Below, in pieces: positions 1-10,450 of a stretch of 64,000 nucleotides of DNA (positions are counted from its first letter, which is position 1; every line of letters starts with the position of its first letter). The notes under the pieces are model-generated. The model was given only the letters and a program-made list of their open reading frames with translations, did no database searches and was not told the origin of the DNA. This stretch comes from Phycisphaeraceae bacterium (lineage in GTDB: Bacteria; Planctomycetota; Phycisphaerae; Phycisphaerales; UBA1924). The stretch spans positions 930,001 to 994,000 of the forward strand of contig JACKHF010000002.1 in assembly GCA_020639155.1 (NCBI GenBank), in the 5' to 3' direction. Both the position numbers and the translations under genes were made by a program.

Positions 1-2
1 GT

Positions 3-1817
3 GCCGTTTCTGGTATGCTCCAGCGCCGCGCCGAACTTGCCGAACTCGAATCTGAGTTGGCTTTGCTTACACAGCAACTTGAGCAGGCCAAAGTTCGTCT
101 GGAGCAGGTTGACTCTGAAGCAGCCGCACACAACGCCCAACGGAGCAAACTCCAGGCACTTGTCGAGGAGAAACGAAGGGCCGAAATTGCGGCGATGTCA
201 AAGCTTGAGAAGCTTGAGTCTGATCGCACACGTGTCAAGGCTCAGCTAAACGATCTTCAGGAAGAGCACAACGAACTTGATCAGCGGCGCGAAGCACTCC
301 AGCGGGATCAACAACAGGCTACAGACACGATTCACCAGTTGCAACAAACCCTCCACGGACAACGTGACGAACTCGCTGCCGCGGAGTCACATGTTGAGCA
401 TGCGCAAACGAGCGCGGATCACGCAGCCGAGCAACTCGCAGCTGCACGCGTCGAAACTGGCAAGCTCACGGAACAGCTGGCATCGGGCAAACGCGAAGGA
501 CGCGCGGTCGAGTCCACACTTGAACAGGTTGTTCGAGAGATGACCTCCGGCATCGCAAGACTGGATCAGACGCGGGCGCACGTTGAGCAAACACAATCCC
601 AGATCACCGAGTCTGAGCAAGTAGCCGCTGAGTCCTCGGAAAAGATCCACGAGCTTGACGCGCTTGTGCAAGCTCGCCGCGAAACACTCTCGGTCGCCGA
701 CCAGCGTGTCTCACACACGAGCAGCAGGCTCTCCGAACACCGAACAACACAGGATGCACTCGACGAACAATGGCGCGAGTTTGAGTTGCTCCGCCGGGAA
801 CTTGTTGTCAAAGCAGAGTCGATGGAAGAACGCGCAGCCTCGGGAGATGATGAGTTTGATCTGCTGCGAGAATACGTTGAGTACTGCGAACTTCTTGATT
901 CAAATGATATGGAGCCAGCCGATCCGGGCATGGACATGCCGCATGTCGAGCGACTCCGAAAAGAGATCCGACATCTCGGATCTGTCAATCTCGGCGCGAT
1001 TGCCGAAGAAACACAGCTCGAATCGCGCAACGAGGAGTTAATTGCACAGATTGCTGACCTTGACGACGCCCGCACCAAGCTCATCACACTGATCGATCAA
1101 CTGAACGATGCGTCACGCTCGCGGTTTTCGGAAGCTCTCGACGCGATTCGTGAGCACTTCGCTTCGCCAGACGGCATGTTCAGAAAGCTGTTCGGTGGTG
1201 GTCGTGCGGAAATACGCCTCATGCCTCTGGTGCGAGAAGTTGACGGACACAGGATTGTCACGGACGAGATTGATCTGCTTGAAAGCGGGATTGAGATTGT
1301 CGCAAAGCCGCCTGGCAAGGAGCCGCGCGCACTCTCGCAGCTGTCTGGCGGCGAAAAAACGCTGACTGCTGTGGCACTTCTGCTCGCCATATTCCAGTCC
1401 AAACCGTCATGCTTTTGCGTGCTGGACGAGGTGGATGCAGCGCTCGATGAGGCGAACGTCGGGCGGTTTGTTGGTGTTGTGCGCGAGTTTACTTCGCACT
1501 CACACTTTATTGTGATTACTCACAATAAGAAAACGATGCGCGCAGCAGATCGGCTCTTTGGCATCACAATGCAGGAACGCGGCGTATCAACAACAGTGCC
1601 CGTTCGATTTGATCATTATGAATCAAGCGAAGAAACGGACAACACACCACTACACCCTACTGATGTCAAAGAAAGTGAACGCAAACAAGCCCTTGGAGTT
1701 CCACAAACACAGTCTGGGACACGTTCCAATCGCAAACCAAGCCTGCGTGCTGCACTTGCCCAGATGCGTCAGGACTCAGAACAACCTCATCCGGCAGCTG
1801 GCTCAAAGTCCGGATGA
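3..1817 (+). CDS. smc: Chromosome segregation ATPase SMC, C-terminal part (5' end outside window)
   Basis: Structural-maintenance-of-chromosomes ATPase, the core of bacterial condensin, which loops and compacts DNA to help sister chromosomes separate. The frame is open from the left edge, so the N-terminal ATPase half, first coiled coil and probably the hinge lie upstream. What is visible is a long Glu/Gln/Leu-rich coiled coil (to about nt 1050), then the C-terminal ATPase head: the ABC signature LSGGEKTLTAVALLLA near nt 1340, Walker B and D-loop FCVLDEVDAALD near nt 1405, and the H-loop THNKKT near nt 1519. About 80 polar residues follow the head, a tail that many SMC proteins lack. The next gene starts 64 nt downstream on the same strand. 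Identity is secure from the head motifs; only the missing N-terminus limits the call. Confidence 0.95.
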   Translation, partial: AVSGMLQRRAELAELESELALLTQQLEQAKVRLEQVDSEAAAHNAQRSKLQALVEEKRRAEIAAMSKLEKLESDRTRVKAQLNDLQEEHNELDQRREALQRDQQQATDTIHQLQQTLHGQRDELAAAESHVEHAQTSADHAAEQLAAARVETGKLTEQLASGKREGRAVESTLEQVVREMTSGIARLDQTRAHVEQTQSQITESEQVAAESSEKIHELDALVQARRETLSVADQRVSHTSSRLSEHRTTQDALDEQWREFELLRRELVVKAESMEERAASGDDEFDLLREYVEYCELLDSNDMEPADPGMDMPHVERLRKEIRHLGSVNLGAIAEETQLESRNEELIAQIADLDDARTKLITLIDQLNDASRSRFSEALDAIREHFASPDGMFRKLFGGGRAEIRLMPLVREVDGHRIVTDEIDLLESGIEIVAKPPGKEPRALSQLSGGEKTLTAVALLLAIFQSKPSCFCVLDEVDAALDEANVGRFVGVVREFTSHSHFIVITHNKKTMRAADRLFGITMQERGVSTTVPVRFDHYESSEETDNTPLHPTDVKESERKQALGVPQTQSGTRSNRKPSLRAALAQMRQDSEQPHPAAGSKSG

Positions 1818-1881
1818 GTATCCTGATTGGCATCTTTGACCCACAACCAATACATCTTCCTGCGATATCGATACAATTCGC

Positions 1882-4686
1882 ATGATGGCACCAAATCCCA
1901 ACGCCATATCGACAGATCAGAAAGATACACGCATATTTCTCGGCTGGGAAAGTCCGGCAATCCGTGCCGTTGCTGCGTTTATGCTCCGCTGTCATACAGA
2001 GCGGAACAGCGCATTAACTCGTGAGATCGACTTCAGTGACACACTCGTGATTCTGCCGACCAGCAGAGCAAAGCGAGTCCTCCTTTCAACACTAGTGGAG
2101 CTTTCAGAGTCACATCAGCAGCAAAGCATGTGGTTCTCGCCGCCCGTCTTGGCAACACCAACTCAGGCTATCGATCTCCTTGTACCTCCGAAGACACTTT
2201 CAACATCGCCAGCATCATCTATCGAGCAGAGACTCGTATGGGAGCAGGCTGTAAGACAGCTCTCCCTTCAAACATACGAGCATCTCGTCATGCATGGGCG
2301 TCGAACCGACAAGGATATCCAGAGTGTTGCTCGCATATTGCGCACAATGCTGGAAGAACTCACGCTTGCCGGGCACACCATCGAATCGTCACTTCAGGTT
2401 GTACATGACATCATCCCCGAAACTATGCAGAAACGCTGGCACGCTGCCGCAACGACCGAAGGAACCTACTTCGACTTGCTTGCATCACACGGGCTGCATG
2501 ATCCTGGTGTTTCCGGCCAAAGCTCGGATACCGACAGATCCGGTTTTCAGCAGGTATACCTTGCATGTACGACAGAACTTCCATATAGACTGAAAGAACT
2601 TCTCCAGCAATGCGTGGATACAAGGATGCCACTGATCTATGCGCCCGCTGATATGCACACGATGTATGATGATCTTGGCTGTTGCATCACACGCAAGTGG
2701 AATGAATGGCCGATTCCATTGACAACCGAGCATGTGGTGCGTGCTGGCGACGTGCGTTCACAGTGCCAAGCAGCGCTCACACTCGCGCTCGGCAATACAA
2801 AGACTGAGTCACATGATGTAACGTTTGGCTTGCTGGATCTTGCACTCGGCATGCCTCTCGTCCGCGAAGCGGAATTACTCGCGAAAGAGTCGGTCCGTCC
2901 TCCCACCCATGCAACACTGCTTACAACGGACGTTGGCAGATTTCTTGTCACGCTAGATCGATTTCTCGCATTGAGCACACCCGACACCCTCACTCTACTT
3001 TTACGGCAAAGGCTCACGCGCCGGATCTTACAAAGACTGCTGAGCGATACCGGCTACGCGGACAATGCGACTCCTGACACTGTGCTGGCTCACCTTGACG
3101 CAATGCGATCCAGTTGCATGCCGTCATCGTTTGACGCACTGAAAACGCAGCTTGATCGGCTGCCAGTACCTGACAGCACCGTCATTCACACGTTCCTCAA
3201 ACAACTCCGGGCTCTGACAGATTTCACGTCTGCAGATCGAGACACGATTGCTGGCATAATCAACTGTCTCCAAGAGCTACTCGGATTTGGTTCAAGCGAA
3301 CCTGCTCTTGAAGTGTGTCGTGGCGTACTCCATCAGTTCGCATCGTTGCGCATTGGAACGCGTGACCAAGTTGCTCCACAGAGCATAGTGAAGGCATTGA
3401 TTGAACAACTTGACAAGGAGATGCCCGCTCCGCTTCCAACATCCGAAGAGATCGAGGCTGTCGGGTTGCTGGAGCTTGTCACCGACCCCGCCGAACACGT
3501 TGTGATTCTGGGAGCCAACGAGAATACATTACCAATGTCACCCCAGTCTCATCCGTGGCTGACAGACACAGTGCGAAAAAAGCTGCATCTGCCAACATGG
3601 GATGATCGCGCTGCACGCGACGCTTGCATTCTGACAACGCTTCTTCGATCAAAGAAAACATGCAGGATCATTACCGGCACCACTGATCAGAACGGTGATC
3701 AGGTGCTCCCCAGTCCGTTGCTGTTTCATACGGAAGATGTCGCAGCAATCGAGCTCGCGCAACACACACTGCACACAACATATGAGGCCAGCAAAATCGT
3801 TCCAGCTCTGATTCCGGGCGAACGGGACCTCTTTTCTGAGAAGAAACCAGCCGAACCAGTCAGGATCGACATCCTTCCGGTTACCTCATTTCGCACATAT
3901 ATCGCATCGCCATATCAGTTTTACCTTCAGCATATTGCACACGCATTCCCGATCGAATGTCCATCGCATCAGCTTGGTCCGATTGACTTTGGTATTCTTC
4001 TCCATCGCGTGCTCCATCTCTTTGGTCTGTCTGACGCGAAACACTCAAAGGATCCCAATGTTATTGCATCGGTACTTTCCAGCACGCTGGACGCATGCAC
4101 CCAGGAGTTCTATGGCGATACACCCAACACGGCGCTTCTGCTTCAAAGACGCGCAGCGTATGGCAGACTGCACAGATTTGCCGAGTGGCAGGCGGCACAT
4201 GCCTCGCAGGGCTGGCGCATTAAGGAAACTGAATGGTCCTCTGACCCTGCAATACTTGAGAGAGGTACGACATCTGTGCAACTCCGTGGTCAGATCGATC
4301 GCATCGATATCAATGCCCAGACCGGCGAGCTTGCAGTCATCGACTACAAAACAAGTGAATCACTGATCAAACCAGATCAGGCCCACAAGACGTCAGAAGG
4401 ATGGACGAATCTGCAGCTTCCGTTATATAGACATCTTCTTGGATCTGAAGACAAACAGCGCCAAATAAAGTTCATGTATGTCGCGCTCCCAAAGAAGCCT
4501 GCCAATATTGGGGGGTATGAAGCAACATGGGATGAAAACGAACTGCTCGAAGCTGACATGATTGCGCTCGCGCTCGTTAATCGCATGCGCAGGGGCATCT
4601 TCGACGACAACGATGCCCTCGAAGCAGCCTCGCTGAATGCTCTCACTGAAGATCTTCCCAACTCAGCGGGTGCAACACATGAGTAA
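1882..4686 (+). CDS. AddB-like PD-(D/E)XK nuclease with inactive helicase-like region
   Basis: Probable AddB-type subunit of a helicase-nuclease that resects double-strand breaks for RecA; 934 aa, shorter than typical AddB (about 1150). The N-terminal half is helicase-like but has no Walker A motif where AddB has one (the start of the fold reads VILPTSRAKR). A conserved ILGANENTLPMS segment lies near residue 541. The C-terminal RecB-family nuclease motif is intact: GQIDRID near residue 803 and VIDYKT near residue 818. The cysteines that hold the iron-sulfur cluster in many AddB nucleases are not evident near the C-terminus. The stop overlaps the start of the AddA-like gene (ATG inside the last codons), so the two are probably translated together. 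Two ATGs are adjacent at 1882 and 1885. The family call is firm; strict AddB orthology is an inference. Confidence 0.85.
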   Translation: MMAPNPNAISTDQKDTRIFLGWESPAIRAVAAFMLRCHTERNSALTREIDFSDTLVILPTSRAKRVLLSTLVELSESHQQQSMWFSPPVLATPTQAIDLLVPPKTLSTSPASSIEQRLVWEQAVRQLSLQTYEHLVMHGRRTDKDIQSVARILRTMLEELTLAGHTIESSLQVVHDIIPETMQKRWHAAATTEGTYFDLLASHGLHDPGVSGQSSDTDRSGFQQVYLACTTELPYRLKELLQQCVDTRMPLIYAPADMHTMYDDLGCCITRKWNEWPIPLTTEHVVRAGDVRSQCQAALTLALGNTKTESHDVTFGLLDLALGMPLVREAELLAKESVRPPTHATLLTTDVGRFLVTLDRFLALSTPDTLTLLLRQRLTRRILQRLLSDTGYADNATPDTVLAHLDAMRSSCMPSSFDALKTQLDRLPVPDSTVIHTFLKQLRALTDFTSADRDTIAGIINCLQELLGFGSSEPALEVCRGVLHQFASLRIGTRDQVAPQSIVKALIEQLDKEMPAPLPTSEEIEAVGLLELVTDPAEHVVILGANENTLPMSPQSHPWLTDTVRKKLHLPTWDDRAARDACILTTLLRSKKTCRIITGTTDQNGDQVLPSPLLFHTEDVAAIELAQHTLHTTYEASKIVPALIPGERDLFSEKKPAEPVRIDILPVTSFRTYIASPYQFYLQHIAHAFPIECPSHQLGPIDFGILLHRVLHLFGLSDAKHSKDPNVIASVLSSTLDACTQEFYGDTPNTALLLQRRAAYGRLHRFAEWQAAHASQGWRIKETEWSSDPAILERGTTSVQLRGQIDRIDINAQTGELAVIDYKTSESLIKPDQAHKTSEGWTNLQLPLYRHLLGSEDKQRQIKFMYVALPKKPANIGGYEATWDENELLEADMIALALVNRMRRGIFDDNDALEAASLNALTEDLPNSAGATHE

Positions 4687-7600
4687 CTCATCGTATGCTA
4701 CACCAATACTCTTCGATCAGCCGCAAAGTCGAGTCGTTCTTGCGTCAGCTGGCACAGGAAAAACATATGAACTGACGAGCCAGTACATCAGACTTCTGGC
4801 ATCGGGCGCGCCACCAAGCTCCATACTCGCAGCTACGTTTACACGAAAAGCTGCGGGTGAGATCCAGCATCGAGTTCTCTCCAGACTTCTCTCTGCTGTC
4901 ACATCGCGTTCGTCACTCAGGGAACTCGAATCTGCATGTGGCTTTGCATTGACACAGAAGCTTTGCATGTCCGTTGCACTGACGTTGCTCAGGCAACCGC
5001 AGCACTTTCAGATCATGACGCTGGACAGTTTCGCGCTGCGTCTCGTCAACATGATGGGGCCAGAGTTTGGATTTGCCGACACTGGCAATGTCCTGTATGA
5101 GCAACAACTCGCGGCTCTTTCCGAGCAGACGATAGAGACGGTCATTGACACATCATCACTACGTGAGATGGCGTACATGCTTGATGCACTAACATCACAA
5201 GCACTCTCAAGAGATGTCGACAACACCGCGTTGCGTTGTGTGCATGCAAACCACAAAGCCTTTGTTTCCGCTCGACAATCACCGGGCGCATGGGATGGAT
5301 TCAAGCCGCTCTCCGCACCATTGGATGGCGACGCACTTGGGGCGCTTATCAGTAGACTCGAGGCAGCATCTATACCACTAACAGCAAAGTCACAGAAGCC
5401 TGATTCGCGATGGGTCAAGGCAAAGCAGACACTTCTTGAGCAACTCAACCAGTCAGATTGGGCCAACATGCTTGAAAATGGGCTGGCAACTGCTGCTCTC
5501 GGCGAAGGTCAAACATACTACAGCGTTCCAATTGAACGTGAGTGGCTTGAGGTGCTTGAGCCACTTGCACATCACGCGAGTACGATGCTGCTCACTGAGC
5601 ACCATCACAAAGCACTGGCTCTGCGCGATCTACTGACAAAGTACGATGATGTGCTCCACCGTCTGATGCGCGAGCAGGACGCATTTATCTTCAGTGATCT
5701 TCCACCCCTGATCATCGACAGCGATATTCTGTCAGCGGAAAAGGTGCAGGAACTGTATTTTCGATTGCAATGCCGAGTTTCCCATGTGCTGATCGATGAG
5801 TTCCAGGACACATCGGTTGATCAGTTCCAGATGCTGGACCCCCTGCTTGATGAACTGCTGAGCGGCTCGGGTTCTGCGCTGTTTGTGGGAGATCCGAAGC
5901 AATCGCTCTACAGTTGGCGTGGTGCAGAACCGTCACTCATCACATATCTCGGAACTCGCTGGCCACAACTTCAGTTTGAAGATAGGGATACAAACTACAG
6001 ATCATCACCGGTGATTCTGGACACCGTGAACCGTGTTTTCATGTCATTGTCACATGTTGACACGTTGAATCATGATGTTGCCACGAACTTCACAGACCTC
6101 TTCGTTCCGCATAGAGCACACCACGTTGATAGGCCGGGTCAGGCTCACATTGTGGTCGATCGACGTTCGATTGAGATATCAGCCGAAGATGAAGATCCGG
6201 ATGATCTGGAATCACTGTTCTCGCCACGCGCAACACTGGTCGCAGATCGTGTCGCCACTGCACTCCAGACATCGCCGCACAGCACAATCGGCGTTCTTCT
6301 TCGAAAGAACAAAAATATCCCTGCAGTTATCAATGCGCTGCGACATCGTGGCATTGACGCGTCCGATGAAGCTGGAAAGCTGCTTATAGATAATCAAGCA
6401 GTTCAGGCTGCAATGCACGCGCTCCAACTCGCAGCCCATCCAACAGATCAGGTTGCTGCCCATGAGTTCCGACGCTCACCATTCGCAGAGCACGTTGACT
6501 CAACTGACTGCTCGGATGAACAACTCGCATATCAGATTCAACGTCTCATTGCAGCGCGAGGTGTGGGCGGATTCCTAGCGATGTTAAGAACCCAGTGCCA
6601 CGCCTCCATGGATGCAGATTCCCTCAAACTGTTCGAACATCTCATCGACCTCGCAGACACGTTCGACACGACTGCCGGCCCATTTGATCTCGACTCATTC
6701 ATCACAACAATCGAATCTGAGCGTATCGATGACAAGGACAAACGGCACATCACAGTCACAACACTGCACAAGGCAAAGGGACTTGAATATGACGTCGTGA
6801 TTCTTGCGGACCTCGATCAGATCTGGCAGATGCAGTCTGGCGAGGCTCTTGTAGATCAAGCCACACCTCTTGCACCGCCGCGTGCAATCGGAGCGTATCC
6901 GAATAAGCTGATACGCAAGCTGGATCCACGATACGAGCAAGCGTATCAGTCGGCACACCAACGGTATCTTACTGAAGAACTCTGCTGCCTGTATGTCGGC
7001 ATGACACGCGCTATCAGACTGTTGGAAATGATCGTCCCGTATCCAAAGCTTACAAAGTCTGGCGGACTTGCCAAGCCCAGACTATGCGGAGCAGACATCA
7101 TCTCCTCTGCATTGATTGGCAATCCGTATCAGAAGACGTTGCAACAGGCACATCATGGCGACATCGTCTGGTCTGCTGTACCTGATCGACAGCCCAGCAT
7201 CTGGGCAAGTAATCGCAGCACCGCACCGCATGACGAAGCACACGCTGAGAGCGCGCCAGGTGAACAACTGCGACGACTCTCACGATCATCCTCGCCACCA
7301 TATTGGCGCAGGCCACGGCTAACACCAAGCCAGCTTGCAACAGTATTCGAGGAACCGATCAAGCCAGAATCCGCAGCACATAATGCGGACGAACCTGTTC
7401 CCAACTTCGCTCGTCTCAACACAGATATTGACGGTTCAATCAACGGTCTTGTATGGCACTTTATGCTTGAACACGTGCTGTGGTGGCAAGGTGATGCAAC
7501 AATCCAGTCACTTCGTGATCTGTGTAAAGACACGAACGTTGTTCGCTCTATCGCAGCCCAATGCATGATCGACACAGCATCCGCATCGGTACTGCTGCAA

Positions 7601-7990
7601 TCGGCGATCAATCAGTTTCAGTACACCGCAAATCTGCATGCGCTGCTCTCGCAACCTGAACATAAGGCTCGGCATGAAACACTCGTCCGGTGTGAACGCA
7701 GCTTTGCATGCACGCTTGATCTACCAGATCCAACGCTTGTGACAGGTCGAATAGACAGAATCCACGAGCAGCGTTCTGTTGAAACGGACCAGATCGACAC
7801 TGTTCATATCATTGATTATAAGACAGGGTACAGGGACATTACTACGACCAGTCAGCACATGCTGCATCTCAAGTCCCAGGTGCAAGTCTATATGCGTGCA
7901 GCTTCACACATGCTGGGATGTCCACTGGAACACGTGCGCGGGACACTCGCATTTGTGGATACCGACAGGCTTGTCGCTGTGGAGTTGTGA
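4679..7990 (+). CDS. addA: AddA/RecB-like UvrD-family helicase-exonuclease
   Basis: Superfamily 1A helicase fused to a RecB-type nuclease, the motor subunit of an AddAB/RecBCD-like break-processing enzyme; 1103 aa. Motifs in order: Walker A ASAGTGKT (residues about 22-29), Walker B IDEFQDTSVDQF (about 371), motif III GDPKQSLYSWRG (about 404), motif V LHKAKGLEYDVV (about 695), motif VI YVGMTRA (about 773), and the nuclease GRIDRI and IIDYKTGY (about 1045). The start at 4679 is preferred over an upstream ATG at 4637 because it overlaps the end of the AddB-like gene and puts the Walker A at the usual distance from the N-terminus. All ATPase and nuclease residues that can be checked by eye are present, so this subunit looks catalytically competent, unlike its partner's helicase half. 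Confidence 0.92.
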   Translation: MSNSSYATPILFDQPQSRVVLASAGTGKTYELTSQYIRLLASGAPPSSILAATFTRKAAGEIQHRVLSRLLSAVTSRSSLRELESACGFALTQKLCMSVALTLLRQPQHFQIMTLDSFALRLVNMMGPEFGFADTGNVLYEQQLAALSEQTIETVIDTSSLREMAYMLDALTSQALSRDVDNTALRCVHANHKAFVSARQSPGAWDGFKPLSAPLDGDALGALISRLEAASIPLTAKSQKPDSRWVKAKQTLLEQLNQSDWANMLENGLATAALGEGQTYYSVPIEREWLEVLEPLAHHASTMLLTEHHHKALALRDLLTKYDDVLHRLMREQDAFIFSDLPPLIIDSDILSAEKVQELYFRLQCRVSHVLIDEFQDTSVDQFQMLDPLLDELLSGSGSALFVGDPKQSLYSWRGAEPSLITYLGTRWPQLQFEDRDTNYRSSPVILDTVNRVFMSLSHVDTLNHDVATNFTDLFVPHRAHHVDRPGQAHIVVDRRSIEISAEDEDPDDLESLFSPRATLVADRVATALQTSPHSTIGVLLRKNKNIPAVINALRHRGIDASDEAGKLLIDNQAVQAAMHALQLAAHPTDQVAAHEFRRSPFAEHVDSTDCSDEQLAYQIQRLIAARGVGGFLAMLRTQCHASMDADSLKLFEHLIDLADTFDTTAGPFDLDSFITTIESERIDDKDKRHITVTTLHKAKGLEYDVVILADLDQIWQMQSGEALVDQATPLAPPRAIGAYPNKLIRKLDPRYEQAYQSAHQRYLTEELCCLYVGMTRAIRLLEMIVPYPKLTKSGGLAKPRLCGADIISSALIGNPYQKTLQQAHHGDIVWSAVPDRQPSIWASNRSTAPHDEAHAESAPGEQLRRLSRSSSPPYWRRPRLTPSQLATVFEEPIKPESAAHNADEPVPNFARLNTDIDGSINGLVWHFMLEHVLWWQGDATIQSLRDLCKDTNVVRSIAAQCMIDTASASVLLQSAINQFQYTANLHALLSQPEHKARHETLVRCERSFACTLDLPDPTLVTGRIDRIHEQRSVETDQIDTVHIIDYKTGYRDITTTSQHMLHLKSQVQVYMRAASHMLGCPLEHVRGTLAFVDTDRLVAVEL

Positions 7991-8053
7991 ACTCCAACTG
8001 TCGAAAACCGTGCGGTTGTCGACAGATCATGCTGACTGACTACGCTTACAGTC

Positions 8054-10450
8054 GTGTCGAGCACCATGCCATCATTTGATCCTGCACAGAACCCGCAGCC
8101 CGATCCACTGCTGGATGATCTGACGGATGCCCAGCGGTCTGCTGTGTTGCACCGTGACGGGCCGCTGCTCATTCTCGCTGCAGCTGGCTCGGGGAAAACA
8201 CGGGTCATTACGCGCAGAATTGCCCACCTGGTCCGTACCGGCGTAGCACCATGGTCGATCCTCGCACTCACATTTACAAACAAAGCAGCTGGTGAGATGC
8301 GCGAGCGCGTCATGCATGTCCTTGGCGAGGGTGCCCTCTCCCGGGGCTTGACGGTGACAACGTTCCACTCATTGTGCGCCCGATTACTCCGGCGCTATGC
8401 TGAACACGCCGACCTGAACGGGCTCCAGCCCGATTTTTCCATCTACGTGACCGATGATCAGGTCTCATTGATGAAGCGCGTCATCGCAGATCTTGATCTT
8501 TCTGTCAACAACTGGCCGCCACGTTCCGTACTCGCAGCGATCTCGAATGCAAAGAATGAGCTTCAGGACGCAGATCTGTTCGCAGCCTCGGCGAGCGACT
8601 TCTACTCGCGAACAGTCGCAAAGATCTTCCACGCATACCAGAATGCGCTGCGAACAGCAAACGCTGCAGACTTTGATGACCTGCTTGTGCTCACAGCAAA
8701 GATGCTTCGAGAGAACAATGACATCCGCCACGGGTGCGCAAGTCGATGGCAGTATCTGATGATCGACGAGTACCAGGACACCAATCGTGCGCAGCTTGTC
8801 ATCGCAACACAGATCGCCAAAGGGAGAGCGACTTCCGTTCCGCTTGATGCGAGTGACCTCGGGGTGAACTTGCAGCACGTTCCGAACATCTGCGTCGTGG
8901 GCGATCCGGATCAGTCGATCTATGGCTGGCGTGGCGCTGATATTCGCAATATTCTGGACTTTGAGAACCAGTTCCCGGGCACAACAACGATTCTGCTCGG
9001 GCAGAACTTCCGCTCGACGCAGCCGGTGCTCGCCGTTGCTGATGCACTCATCCGGAAAAATCAGCAACGGAAGCACAAGGATCTCTTTACAACCACCGAG
9101 GGCGGTGAACCTGTCGAGATGTTCCTGTGCCGTGATGAGCAGCATGAAGCCCAACTCATGGCGCAGTGGCTGAGCGACAGAAGCCAGGACGACGGATACG
9201 CGTGGCGTGAGATGGCTGTGTTTTACAGAAACAACGCGCTCTCACGCGTGATTGAAGACGCGTTGCGTCGCAACGGGATTCCATACACAATCGCCCGAGG
9301 CACATCATTCTTCCAGCGTGAGGAGGTTCGCAATCTCATAGCATATCTCCGACTTATCGCAAACCATGCAGATGAAGTATCGCTCATGCGCTGCATCAAT
9401 ACCCCGGCCCGAGGAATCGGCGCAACCTCCATAACAAAGGTACAAACCTACGCCGACAGTTATCACATGTCGCTCTTTGACGCGCTGCGCGATGCAGCAC
9501 ACGTGCCTGATCTTTCCTCCCGAGCAAGGAATGCCATCAAAGACTTTGTTTCGATGATCGACAACTGGACTGGCAGCGGTAGTTTCATGGGCGCAAGTGT
9601 CGCTGGCTCGCTGCATGAGCTTGTTGACCGTGTCATCGAAGACTCGGGGCTGCTGAGCATGTATCGAACACTCGCTGCAAAGTCGCGCAATGAGACCGAC
9701 GAACAACGGATCGGCAACCTGACAGAAGTTGTCTCAAGTGCACGCACATTCGAGGTTGAATATGATCCCTCCGCGGATGCCGCACTCGATGTGCCCTCTT
9801 TTCTGGACGATGAGCCGACAATACCAGCCGCTCCCCCATTGCTTGCGTTGCTTCGAGCGTATCTTGAATCAATCGCACTGATCTCTGATGCCGATGCGAT
9901 CGATGAAGACTCGGGATCTGTCACGCTGATGACACTGCACGCCGCAAAGGGCCTGGAGTTCCCGGTTGTCGGCATCATTGGGCTTGAGGAGGGCACACTG
10001 CCCGGGCATCGTGCGCTTGAATCAAACGCGGAACTCGAGGAAGAGCGGAGACTGTGCTTTGTCGGCATCACGCGCGCGATGAAGCGGCTGCTTATCTCGA
10101 GCGCCCGAATGCGCATGATCCGTGGCAGCACACAGGTGATGATGCCAAGCAGGTTCCTAAGCGAGTTTGATCCTGCACATGTGCATGCACTCGACTACTC
10201 GGGCGTCACAGTTCCCGAGTTATCGCCTCAAATACGTGCAACATCTCCGCGCAGTCCGAATGAACAAACGATCGAATACGAGGACGAGAGCGGCCTGAGA
10301 AAGGGCGCGGTTGTTCGCCATCCCCAGTTCGGAATTGGCCGTGTTGTGTGGATCGAGAAGGGTTCAACACCACGAGCACGCATCGCGTTCCGACACATAG
10401 GTGAAAAGACGTTTGCGCTGGAGTACGCACGCCTTGAGGTCATCGCGTGA
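8054..10450 (+). CDS. pcrA: ATP-dependent DNA helicase UvrD/PcrA
   Basis: 3'-5' SF1A helicase for nucleotide-excision repair, mismatch repair and clearing of RecA or stalled polymerase; 798 aa, near family length. Motifs: QRSAV Q-motif, Walker A AAAGSGKT (about 42-49), IDEYQDTNRAQ (about 236), GDPDQSIYGWRGAD (about 283), LHAAKGLEFPVV (about 628), FVGITRA (about 668). The last 50 residues (KGAVVRHPQFGIGRVV onward) form the Tudor-like RNA-polymerase-binding domain typical of PcrA/UvrD, which separates it from Rep. The start is GTG at 8054; an in-frame ATG at 8066 is also possible. The stop overlaps the GTG start of the small iron-sulfur protein by 4 nt. Third helicase gene in a row with the AddAB-like pair. 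Confidence 0.95.
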   Translation: MSSTMPSFDPAQNPQPDPLLDDLTDAQRSAVLHRDGPLLILAAAGSGKTRVITRRIAHLVRTGVAPWSILALTFTNKAAGEMRERVMHVLGEGALSRGLTVTTFHSLCARLLRRYAEHADLNGLQPDFSIYVTDDQVSLMKRVIADLDLSVNNWPPRSVLAAISNAKNELQDADLFAASASDFYSRTVAKIFHAYQNALRTANAADFDDLLVLTAKMLRENNDIRHGCASRWQYLMIDEYQDTNRAQLVIATQIAKGRATSVPLDASDLGVNLQHVPNICVVGDPDQSIYGWRGADIRNILDFENQFPGTTTILLGQNFRSTQPVLAVADALIRKNQQRKHKDLFTTTEGGEPVEMFLCRDEQHEAQLMAQWLSDRSQDDGYAWREMAVFYRNNALSRVIEDALRRNGIPYTIARGTSFFQREEVRNLIAYLRLIANHADEVSLMRCINTPARGIGATSITKVQTYADSYHMSLFDALRDAAHVPDLSSRARNAIKDFVSMIDNWTGSGSFMGASVAGSLHELVDRVIEDSGLLSMYRTLAAKSRNETDEQRIGNLTEVVSSARTFEVEYDPSADAALDVPSFLDDEPTIPAAPPLLALLRAYLESIALISDADAIDEDSGSVTLMTLHAAKGLEFPVVGIIGLEEGTLPGHRALESNAELEEERRLCFVGITRAMKRLLISSARMRMIRGSTQVMMPSRFLSEFDPAHVHALDYSGVTVPELSPQIRATSPRSPNEQTIEYEDESGLRKGAVVRHPQFGIGRVVWIEKGSTPRARIAFRHIGEKTFALEYARLEVIA